Source: Tubulanus polymorphus
Lineage: Eukaryota > Nemertea > Palaeonemertea > Tubulaniformes > Tubulanidae
Assembly (NCBI RefSeq): GCF_964204645.1
Contig: NC_134033.1
Span: forward strand, 7,166,231 to 7,230,230
Direction of reading: 5' to 3'
Length of the DNA: 64,000 nt
Within the stretch, counting starts at the first letter, position 1; each line of letters starts with the position of its first letter. Both the position numbers and the translations under genes were made by a program. The notes under the pieces are model-generated. The model was not told the DNA's origin. It worked only from the letters and a program-made list of their open reading frames with translations, and did not search any database. Shown in pieces: positions 33,606-43,835 of this stretch.

Positions 33606-34622
33606 GGGCTAAAAATGGCACAATTAAAAAGCCAGAAGACATTGATCTGAAGATAATAATTCAAACAAATATTTCAACAACTGTATCTAAAAAATTTACT
33701 TATTTGAAATGTTCTAATTCAAAATAATACAAGTGTCATGCAATTTCACCACACTTTAAGGGATATTTTTTTGAAACAACAAAATACAACACTAAAATTA
33801 TTTTGATTGATACATATATCACAGAAAGGAAAAAAATGACTTAAAAGGTGGAAATTATGGCCCACTTGATAAATGAATAAAAATATGATGAAGGACCCAA
33901 ACCTTTATGGCAAAGCTTTCCGAGTTGGACTTTGTAAGGGTAAAAGGTTTCAATCAAGAAAGTGGACTCAGCTGCACAGAGTGCACTGAGTGCATTTCTC
34001 TTTCTAAAGCAAGTAAAGCAAGTCTCAGTTCAAAGATATCAAACTTAAATGAGAGAATTTGATTGAGGTCTACAGATACTTTCAATTTGTTAGCACCATA
34101 ATGAATCTATGTCTACCAAAAAATTCTCAGCTTAGAATATGTAACACAGCCTCCAAGCTCAGTGGTTTGTTTATAAAAGCATGCCCAGTCTTCTTTTTAG
34201 AATTAGTTTGTTTCTGATCTTAAAAAGTTATTGTTTTCAAATTTGCTCATGCAGGTAGTGGGCTTTTGTATCACGTATCCAGAATCCATTAGTAACTAAA
34301 CCAATTTCTTAGTGATACTAGATTAGACCTGGATTAAATGAATATCTGGAATAAACCAATTTTGGCTAAGCAGGTTTGGCTGTACATAGACAGCAGATAG
34401 GCTACTTGTTTGCTAGATTAAACATGAACGTTAAGATCAAAATCTAGGGCCTTAATTTGAGATGGCCCAAATAATTGCTGAATAACAGAACAGATAACAG
34501 AATAGATGACAAAATTCAATCTGTCTGAAGGGAATTTATTTTTGTGAAACTGAGTCCTGGGTAGTTGATCTGGAAAAGTGATCTGAAGTGGCAGATAGAG
34601 GGAACCCATCAAATAAACTTAC
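33606..34622. other. Beta-arrestin intron, nothing recognised
   Basis: AT-rich unique sequence between the family B element and the alternative exon. Confidence 0.4.
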
Positions 34623-34695
34623 TCGCTTTCCAGTTCGGCAACAGTGCACTTGTATTGAGCAGTAGAAAACAAACAAATATCGGCGAATTGTCGAA
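34623..34695 (-). CDS. ARRB: Beta-arrestin alternative exon a (VRQFADICLF...)
   Basis: 73-nt exon, acceptor TTTATTTCACAG and donor GCGA|GTAAGT. It encodes (V)RQFADICLFSTAQYKC then TVAELES(E), nearly the vertebrate beta-arrestin sequence RQYADICLF-TAQYKCPVA. Its first two bases complete G|TT Val with the exon at 57226-57310, and its last two form GA|G Glu with the exon at 26842. It has the same length and phases as the exon at 36200-36272, so splicing must choose one of the two. It keeps the Arg (R236 in human beta-arrestin-1) and the Lys in QYKC (K250) of the phosphoinositide/IP6 site. The larger frame over 34536-34976 is read-through. Confidence 0.96.
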
Positions 34696-36199
34696 CTGTG
34701 AAATAATGAAGGATGAACGAAAACTAAACATAAAAAGCTTTTTGATGGGAAAAAAACATCAACATTGATTAAACAATTGTCTAACATACTCAATCTGCTG
34801 TACCTGCCAGTGGCATTTTTCGATACATGAGGTGAAATTGTGCGAAAACCAGTATATATGGTATAACGAAACTCCCTAGAGCTATGTCTATTGAGTTGGA
34901 TCAGGTTTTGAGTAGGTGACGAGTTAAAATCAGTATATGTTTGATTATCTAAATCTAGAGTCAAATCCACAGACACAAAAGTGAAACAAGGAACTGGACA
35001 AGCCAGTCAATGTTGGGGGTTTAAGATTTCAAAATGCTCTCTAAATTGGGGCATTTAACGCTTTAGTTGTGTGATCAGCTTGGACTGGCTTTAAAGGCCT
35101 TAAATTAGAATCGCTATAGGCTAATCTGGTCTAAACAACTTGACAGAAAGCTATGACAAAATAATGTCCTACAGCACACTAATGGCATCTGGTGGACGAC
35201 TTGCTAGTAATATCACCAAACCAAAGGTAGATCATTGAACCTTACAACATCCCCCTTATAGACACAGCCCAGCATAACACCAAATTTTTTAACTAAAATT
35301 CAAAATTGAATTTCCAAAGTGTTGACCATTTTATTACAAAGTTTTCATAATCCCATTAAAACCTTTTTGTCGTTCAATTTCACTTTCAAGGCAAAGCAGA
35401 TTTTTTTCATAGCTAAAAAAGAGATTTGAAAAACAGAGCTAAAAGAGAGTTGACAGGCGAAAAACATACATATTTCTAAACAACAGCAGTGAGAAAAATC
35501 AATGAATGAATACATAATTGACATTGAGATAATAAAAATCATCAAACTCTGTGAAGCGTGATGTACCAGATGTGTGATGTCAGCCCTGGCAGGATAGTTA
35601 AAATATCTGTTGAAAGGATCTGTGATGCGCAAGTAAAAAGTAAGACATTTTTCATTGAATTTTGATTGAAGCAACTATACCAAAGGCTGCAAATATTGAT
35701 GTCAGAACATTTTTAAAAAATGCATCCAAGAAGATGCAATCTTTAAGAGGATGATATTTAAATCTTCCCCTGCCATGGTCGAACTAAAAGTGGAATGAAT
35801 GTGAAGAAACTATCATATCTAAAATTACAGAAATCATCACAGCTGCCAAGGCATAACAAGCAACAACCAGAACCCTGTTACACAGATGTGAGTTAAAACT
35901 TGACCCTCTAGGTAAGGTTATCGAAAATAAAATAATTTCAACTTTCTAAACTCAAAACCATAGCATACTCGTCACACAAGTTATAAAGAATTCTTTGGAA
36001 TTAAAACAATTGGAAATGAATTAAATTTGCGTCAAACTTAACTCACATGTAATGCTAGGGCCAGAACAACAGTTTACACGTCTGGTACATCAATACTACG
36101 TAAAATTAAATACTGAAAATAAAAACCAATAAAAATAATATTGACAAAAACGCAACATATACAAATAATGGGATAATCCTGGTAGGTGGCACCACTTAC

Positions 36200-36272
36200 T
36201 CCGTCTCCAGTTCGGCAACTGTACATTTATAGTTAGCTTTACTGAACAGCATAATGTCAGCGATTTGAACAA
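36200..36272 (-). CDS. ARRB: Beta-arrestin alternative exon b (VVQIADIMLF...)
   Basis: 73-nt exon, acceptor GCTGCAG and donor CGGA|GTAAGTG. It encodes (V)VQIADIMLFSKANYKC then TVAELET(E). 15 of 23 complete codons specify the same residue as in exon a, and the frame is intact with good splice sites, so it looks functional. Phases and length match exon a exactly; as 73 is not a multiple of 3, including both or neither breaks the frame. Differences from exon a: Arg to Val directly after the first Val, Phe to Ile, Cys to Met, Leu kept, TAQ to KAN. It lies 1.5 kb upstream of exon a in the direction of transcription. Confidence 0.93.
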
Positions 36273-36840
36273 CTGCAGCGATGAGGAAGGAAAAAGAGAA
36301 GCAAGTATTAATGAATGTTTATTATCATTGAGCATAAATATAATGCATGAGCTCAGTGTATAAAGCACACATGAGCAAGCAATGTTCAAGTTCATACCCA
36401 AATTAACCTATTCACATAACCCCTCATCTTGTGTATGCGGTTGGTTTGACGTTGGACTTATCAGATGTGGCCCAATGGGATGTGGAATGAATTGTGGGGC
36501 TAATGAGTTATGGGCCTATTGAGAGGATATAGGAACAGTGTAAATAAGTAGTTGCTTACATATGTTGGCAATATAGCAGTAAAATGATTTGCCACATGCA
36601 CCAGAGTTTGCTATGCTCGGTTCACGCACACAACTTTTTGAAGTGAAGTTGATGAGTTGACTCAACTTCCTGATTACTGTACTATTGACCCAAGTAGAAA
36701 ATAAACATAGTTGTATCAAAATGCACGCTCATGCACACAGCAATAAACCAGGTGAGTGAAGAAACAGATCAAGTATCTGCAATAAGTACAGAAGATTTTG
36801 TATCAATAAAAAGTTCAAAACATGCCATTTTTACCAGAAC
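36273..36840. other. Beta-arrestin intron upstream of exon b
   Basis: No further copy of the 73-nt exon was seen here. Nothing else recognised. Confidence 0.4.
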
Positions 36841-36849
36841 AATACAGTT

Positions 36850-37245
36850 CCTTTTCATATTATCATACACATATCATAAAAATTTCATGAATTTATCGCA
36901 ACGGTTTGGCGAGTCATCGTATATACGGGAAGTTCCTGCGTCAAAGGTAGATGGTGTCGGCCATCTTGAATTGGAGAAGTCCCCAAAACAATAAGGTTTC
37001 ACATCATACTATCATACATATCTCATATAAATTTCATGAAATGTTCTCAAACGATTTTTGGCACGTACATTGGTAGTTCACATATCAAAAATAGGTCATA
37101 ATTCGGCCATCTTGAATCATAGATTCCCCAAAAGGGTTCCCCACCATACAATTATGCACAAACCATAAAAATTTCACGAAATTGTCTCAAACGATTTTTG
37201 AGTTATCGTGTACACAGGAGGCTCCCGTGTCAAAAGTAGGACAGT
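36850..37245. repeat. Tandem ~125-130-bp minisatellite, about 3 units
   Basis: Units share CATAAAAATTTCATGAAAT, CTCAAACGATTTTTG and GGCCATCTTGAAT, starting near 36880, 37015 and 37145. The right edge (GAGCGCTCACTTCAAATCCAAG) is shared with ~16840. Confidence 0.65.
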
Positions 37246-37332
37246 GACAGACTTGAGCGCTCACTTCAAATCCAAGTAAGTTTGTATCCAAGTAATTTTA
37301 TATCAAATGTATTGTTTCATTTTGAACACAGG

Positions 37333-37541
37333 GATGACGCTCCATATGAAGTTAAAACAGTAAAATTATTCTTAAATGAGACAAATTTCCTGTGCACCAC
37401 GCAGATTGGTCATATTGTTTTCAATGTAGAAAAAAGTGATAAAATATTTTTGCCCTAAAATTCTGCTTAAAAATGTCTACCTACCTATCGACTCACCGTG
37501 AGTCAGCATTTCAGCAAACAGACAATTAATTTGGGGTAGCC
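37333..37541. mobile_element. Inverted, degenerate fragment of the Harbinger-type MITE
   Basis: The reverse complement aligns with the left half of the MITE at 9784 and 37881, ending in GCAAACAGACAATTAATTTGGGG-AGCC. It sits ~340 bp from the MITE in family A copy 4 in opposite orientation. Confidence 0.65.
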
Positions 37542-37592
37542 TAATATTTGATAGAAGTTTGCTTGAATAATGATATACCCTGTATAATTGTT

Positions 37593-38847
37593 TAATAAAT
37601 TGCCCATGGGCAAAAGTGTGGTTTACCTTGAAAGCTAGAGGTCATTTGGAATAAGGGCATTGCTTGAAAAATCTTTTTAATTCGTGACTTCAAAGTTCCA
37701 TAAGTTTATATTGTATTTTATCTTTCTTGAAGAATTATTTTGTAGTCAAATAAGACCAAAGATATACATTTGTTTCAGGTCCACGTCCAAAATTTTGTAG
37801 GGTACAGGTAGGCACGGCAGGGAAACTATATTTTATTTTCAAAAAAATATGTTTCACAATATGAGAAAATATTCAAATAAGGCCATCCCAAAATAATTGT
37901 CTGTTTGCCGTAACACCGACTCAACTTTGCAGGATGAGTCGGTAGGTAGGTAGAAATTTTTTTTTTGCAAAATTTTTGGGCAAAAAAAACAAATTTTTCA
38001 CCTTTGGGCTTTTTTACATGGAAACAATATCGCAAAAAAATCATATCCATTGTGCACGGGAAATTTGTCTACTAGCATAGATTTCAAGAATTATTCTAAA
38101 ATTATAACTTCGTCTAGAACGTCATCTCTGTGTTAAAAATGAAACAGTACATTGAATATATGCGCGCTTTTACGTTACCAGCTTTAATATAGTCGCTATT
38201 AAAATGAGTGGCAGCTTATTGGAACACTGCCAGTTTCCCGGAAAACTTAAACTAGGCCACATGTTAAGGCATGTTTTCACATGATCCACACTTGAATTCA
38301 AACATACGTAGCTCGTACGTCGGCAGTGGGTCGGTCGGCCGTTTTTATCAAAAATTCAAAGTTTTCACTCAGTACCTTTGAAGTCAGGTCGGTTGGGTTA
38401 CGGCAAACAGACCATTGGCGGATGTGTGAAATAATTACATCCTCACCAGCAATGAGCATTTGAAATACGCATGTATACGGCACCTAATCCAATGAAACGT
38501 ACGCCGTTCTATGGCTTTCCCATAATTATTTTAGTAGCGCCGGAATTTCCCATATATCCCAAAAACAGCCAATCCAATTCGCTTGTAGAGACGACGCTCC
38601 CCAATCGAGGTCATTGCAATTTTATACGCGAGAGCCGAGAATTTTCCACGCCAAAACAGTTTTCGTAGAATTTTAACTCAGTTGACCATGTCATCGACGG
38701 AGGTTCGCCATGTCTTCAATCGCATCGATTATACATCGTTTAAGCCGAGAACCAATGAAACAAATGCTCACATAAAAAAACGTACTGCGATTTTACATGA
38801 ATTAGCTCAATGCCAACATCAGATCGCTGACAAAGGTAAACCAAAAA
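37593..38847. mobile_element. Family A element, copy 4, with truncated nested MITE
   Basis: Left end AATAAATTGCCCATGGGCAAAA, right end GGTAAACCAAAAAA. It carries the MITE at the same TAA site as copy 2 (37881-38416), but the MITE right end and ~500 bp of family A are deleted, joining ACCATT to GGCGGATG. It ends 230 bp before the DUF7869-type transposon. Confidence 0.8.
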
Positions 38848-39077
38848 AGGAATGACGTAGAAATATCTTCTCTCCATTGTGTAATTGTAACAAAACGTGA
38901 CTATTATCATAGATGCTTGAACGATGGTAGAAGTTGGAGCTGATTTACTTGTATTTTCACATATTTCATAGGTGTTGGCACGTCCATATTTTTTAAGGTC
39001 AAACTTTTAATAATTCATTTTACTCGTAGGAATAACTCATATAACTTGTATATGACCAACTTTCACTAGGATTCAAA

Positions 39078-42000
39078 CATATGTGACTGGTGCTGGCAAA
39101 ATCAGTCGGAAGTCGCATTCATTCACTAAGCGTTATAGGCTATTTACTGCAGTCAGTGTTGAAAATATCGAATTTCAGTTTTCACTATTAGGCTATACTT
39201 TAAAAAGTTTAACTTTAAATGCTTCAAACATCGTTTTTAATTGGGGGTATTGAATCAATCATAATCAACATAGTCTCTAAAACAATCGAAATTAGCGGTC
39301 TATTTCACCTAAAATATTTTTACAATCAGTAGTCTGAATGGCACAAACCGGCTATTGATCGACAGCTCAGAAGTAGTGCTAAATGAAAATCAGCGTAAGA
39401 ATATCGAAATACGTCATTAAAAGCCAATGAGAGGGCTTGAAAGATCTGTAAACAATTCCCTTTGTTGAACGCAAGCCGAGCGTGTGATGTAAGCTGATCG
39501 CTGGTTGGCTTATCAACGCATCGCGCATTGCACACTGGGCAAAAAAACATGGCTGCCGTCGTAAACAAACGCAACAGTTAATTTCATTCTACTTGTTTTG
39601 AAAAGATTTCTCCTTTATTCTTGTTTAAATTCGTTGATAATAATGTCACTATCGAAGGAAAAACGTGTCGCGGATTCGTTGAACAGTCTGAGATCGTGCA
39701 ATTTGGAGTCACCGGCAATCGAAAGGCAGTGGTTGACACTTTTGGAGGATTATTTTGTTAATGATGTCGATGATGAGTGTGTTTCCTCTTCGTCAGAAGG
39801 ATCTTCAGATGAAGAAAGTGACACTGAAAACGATGTAAATAGATCTGTTTATAACTCCGTACCTGTTAATAACACTATTGTTTCACCGAATTCTAATGTC
39901 CTGTCAAAATCGTCATGTTCTGCGGCTACGCCAGGTCCAACATTGACGGCTCGACGAGTAAATAATGATACTGTTGGTGACCACTATCCAGCTACAAATC
40001 AGAGGATAGTTAGTGACAACGAAGACTCTTCTGCTGAAGATGATACTGCGGACGTCGTGGATGGTGTTCCTGAGATTCTCCGTGATGTGCCGGCTACTGC
40101 GAATAATCCTCGAGAAGAACTAACCAGAATTGAAAATTTCTCGTGTGTGTCCAGCTCATCGAAAAATAGCTGTAAACTAAATGATGGAAAGCCTTGTTTT
40201 TCATCCTTCGATAAAGATGAAATCTTTGATCTCAGAATGTCAATGAGTGCGTTAACTGCATTTGAGAAGGACTTAATGATTCTGGGCAAGTTGGGATCAT
40301 TTATGCGTAATGACTCGTTGACTGCATGTTCAAAACGAAAGACGCAGAAAGAATGAAAACAGCAGAGAACATGGTATTTCGTCCTCGGTCATCGATGTTG
40401 TCGTGAAACCTTCAAATTTGTTCACTGGTAAGTAGGCCTAATTTTTTAATTCTTTTTAATAAGAATAAAACCACTTATTTTTACAACATGTACAACAAAC
40501 CATGTCAATGATGGATGTAGGCCCTATATGCACGCGCTGTTTCCTTGACGTCTGAACTCGATAACAGTAGGTAGCTTTGAATGAAGAACGTGAGATAGGC
40601 CCAATGACAATATTCAAATGTACGGCTTTTGTTTTCAGGGACTTAAGTTTTTGGTTAAATATTTACTGGTTATTAATTATAACCCCTTTCTTTTCAGCAT
40701 GAGCCAAGACAAACTTACAGCCTTGATCAAGCATTATAAAGAGCATGGTATGACGCCACGTTACAAAAAGTCTGGTGGGCGCCGGGAGAACAACAAGCAC
40801 ATTATCACATACGATGATACGTCTCGCGTTGTGACATTTTTGATGAACTTCGCAGAAATGCATTCGATGGTCCTGCCTGGTAGAGTGCCTGGTTATAAGC
40901 GTTTCAACATTAAGTTGCTACCCTCCAGCATGACAAAAGCAAGCATTTGGAGGAACTATAAACAAGCTATGATTTCGACAGGTAAGCTTTCATAGATTAT
41001 CACAGGCATCCAATTAATTTTTAATCTTTTTCAAAAAACTACACGTCAAGCGAAATTCTGTACTTAAGTCGGGTTTCAATGCCAACACAAACTAATTTAA
41101 TGTACCCGACGTGCTATGGAAGTTGGATCAAATTGCCAACTGTTATAGGCGTTGTGTAAAATGAAGCAATCAAATTCATAACGTTTATCCCATTTCAGAC
41201 TTTAGGCATCAAGATTTAGTTATGTGACGGACTAACTGCACTGAGTTCTGTATCAGGAAATTGATAGGTTTCAATGTTTATTTTTCAGAGAATCGAGCAG
41301 TCAGCCTTCATTCCTTCAGAAGATTGTGGCGTACATTAGTTCCGTTTATTGTTATGAACCGCCCAATGACAGACTTATGCTGGGTGTGCCAACAGAATAA
41401 CTCCACTATATACCGTAGTGTGAACATCCCAGAGGAATTAAAATCTGAAAATCTGAAAAAACAGGAGGCGCATTTAGTAAAAGTTACGCTCGAGCGTAGT
41501 CTGTACCAGAAAATGGTTTCAAACTGTAAGACGGTTGTCAAAGGCCTTGGCCTTAAGAATTTGGAGAACAGTCCTCCAGCATCACGCGATGTTAAAATGC
41601 ATTATAGTTTTGACTTCGCGCAACAGGTTCATTACCCGAATGACCCTTACCTACCCGGACCCATGTATTTTGTTAGAGGTACGAATAGCTCATAGAGAGC
41701 CTCATCAGGAGTTACGTGTAACAACCAAATCTAGGATGAGAACTTTAGTAGATACAACGAGCGACACGTCGATTCTTTTTAGAGATTAGATTTCATGCTA
41801 TTAAACGAGTATTTAGGAGAATATATTGGTCAAAAACATGTAAGTTTAACCAGTTAATTTGTATTCTATTGTATTTGATAATGAATGTTTTAAATAGGAA
41901 ATTAATCAAAGATCAGTGTGCAAATTTATTTAAGATCAGAGTTTAAATTCTATATGTTATTAATTTCAGATCAGCATTTCATCATTTCATGTTCGTTATG

Positions 42001-43835
42001 TCTCGATATTAAAATCCAATATAAATATAAATCCTAAAGAAAGGTCTTCTTCACATTAATGGAGCCAACTACATATTTCCTGACACCACGTAAGTGTGGG
42101 CTATTTGGAATTGTGTGAAGGGTTACCACAGTAGGTGAATTATTTGATTGACGAGATTGTTTGCGTATCTAAGGGATCAAACAGCGTCATAAGCTACTTG
42201 GACCATTTTTTCGATAACCACGGTTTAGGGGAAATGGATGTCGAACTGCACTGTGACGACTGTAGTGGCCAGAATAAGAACAATTTCAAGAAATATCACC
42301 ATTTTAGGTAGGTATCTGTACACGAAGTCCTAATGAAAAATCAAATTTGACACAGGGTTGCGGGTTCAAATTCTAATAGCAAGAGAGTATCATATCGGTA
42401 TCTGCTTTGGATGGCAATCGGTGGTTAAATAATAATAATAATTATGATTATTATAGATGACAGAATTTTGAGAAAAATAGATCACTGCCCTATACCTGTT
42501 TTGTATAGTGATAATGTTTTTGCAGCCTAGAAGAATACAACTTTTGATTAACGGACTATTATTCAAAATATTTACTTTCTTATATTTTCAGATTTGACAG
42601 TAATCATCCAGGAAAGGTGTTTAGAAAGTTGTATGCGGATTCAGCGGAAGAAGTATTCACCCTTGCTATCGATCCGAATGTGATACCGCACAACACAAAA
42701 CCGGACATTATTCCTCCACCTGGATTATCGGCAGAAAGACAGTTGTACCTGTACCAAAAAATCCGGGAATTCTGCAGTGTTGAAACTAGAGACATAGCTT
42801 GTCCGTTACCGCAGGCTTTACCAGCTGCACCACAAGACTTACCTGTACCTGTAGTTGTTCCTTCCACTAGTGACTTGCCGGTACCATCAGATTCTGACAG
42901 TGATGCTGACTTTGCTCCTCCACCAGCGAAACGCGGGCGTGGTCGAGGTCGTGGACGAGGTCGTGGTAATAATCAGTAGATCAATACTAAATACCTTTTG
43001 ATTGTGAATCAAATAGGATTATCTTGCAGCAATCGGGGGCAGAAATCTATATAGTCCATTTTCTGGATTTGTGAAATCAGTGTTTCGAAGTGAATTAAAC
43101 TTGATAGTAATCAGCCGTTTTCACTGTCAAGTTCCATATGTAGCTCCAGAGATACACTTTATACAGGCATATGTGATAATTGTATTCTAATTGGTTGATC
43201 TGTGCAGTTTCGCTGTTGTTAGTGATGAAATAATAATTGAGTTGAATATTATGAAGATAAAAATTTTCATTTATTGCCGATTTTATCTAGTTCCTGGATG
43301 GACTGCTGCTCTCATTTTAAATTCAAAATACTTTCTTATAATAAGTGTTATATGCTCTAGAATCATAAACAATGACTTATTTATTTGGTATAGTGCAATA
43401 ATAAGTCACATTACTCAGAAAAATTCAATTAACTGTGAAATCTAATTTTTCCGAAAATATTTTTTTCTTCAAATTTAGTCATTTTCTATCATCCTAAAAA
43501 AAGTACCAATCCAGGAACTATATTTTTGCTTGAAAAACAAAGGGGATGATGTCTCGTACCCCTGGTAAAAATTTGGGGTCGATATCTCTATTCTAAGATA
43601 CTGGTTGCTATGGTGGATTGATATTTCTAAGTACCGAGACTTTAACCCTCGATTTCTCAGAATCCTTTTCCGCTGACTTAGTCTTCAAAATTTAATAACT
43701 CAGTGAGTTTTCGAGATATCAACATAATTTTTTTTGCATTGAATTCCACACAATTGTGGCTTTCAGAATATGTATAGTACTCAATTTTGATAAGGTGACA
43801 CAAGTGACTGATTTTGCCAGCACCGGTCACATATG
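39078..43835 (+). mobile_element. 4.76-kb DNA transposon with 30-bp TIRs and DUF7869-type transposase gene
   Basis: 39078-39107 and 43806-43835 are inverted repeats of 30 bp with one mismatch, core GGTGCTGGCAAAATCAGTC. They bracket a single five-exon transposase gene with ~560 bp of 5' and ~830 bp of 3' flank inside the element. The outermost six bases are the palindrome CATATG on both sides, so target duplication and terminus cannot be separated: TA, ATAT and CATATG are all possible. No other copy of these ends was seen in the window. It sits in the long arrestin intron, in the opposite orientation to that gene. Confidence 0.88.
39643..42979 (+). pseudogene. DUF7869-family transposase-like gene, five exons, inactivated
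   Basis: Exons: 39643-40427, 40698-40981, 41289-41678, about 42060-42307, 42592-42979. Exon 1 (ATG 39643) is a long acidic Ser/Asp-rich N-terminus ending in a Cys-containing block (CKLNDGKPCFSSFDKDEI) and LGHRCCRETFKFVH. Exon 2 has PGRVPGYKRFNIKLLPSSMTK. Exon 3 has MTDLCWVCQQNN (CxxC) and MHYSFDFAQQVHYP with a putative first catalytic Asp. Exon 4 has TPRKCGLFG, NYLIDE and HCDDCSGQNKNN with the second Asp. Exon 5 has PPPGLSAERQLYLYQKIREF and an RG-repeat basic tail. This order matches uncharacterised DUF7869-type proteins common in invertebrate and fish genomes. Lesions: TGA at 40354-40356 inside exon 1, a frameshift near 42115, TAG at 42132-42134, and direct fusion of the SGQNKNN block to KKYHHFRF, removing about 150 residues with the third catalytic residue. 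The exon 4 acceptor is unclear. The 252-codon reading from 39598 uses a TTG; the true start is the ATG at 39643. Confidence 0.85.

Noticed and set aside
34536-34976. 146-codon minus-strand frame
   Set aside because: Read-through of the real 73-nt arrestin exon a into intron sequence on both sides.
39598-39642. Upstream extension of the transposase N-terminus
   Set aside because: Begins at a TTG, and the first ATG in frame is at 39643; no evidence for non-ATG initiation.
42361-42380. GGGTTCAAATTC B-box-like sequence in transposase intron 4
   Set aside because: Imperfect, without an A box or stems.
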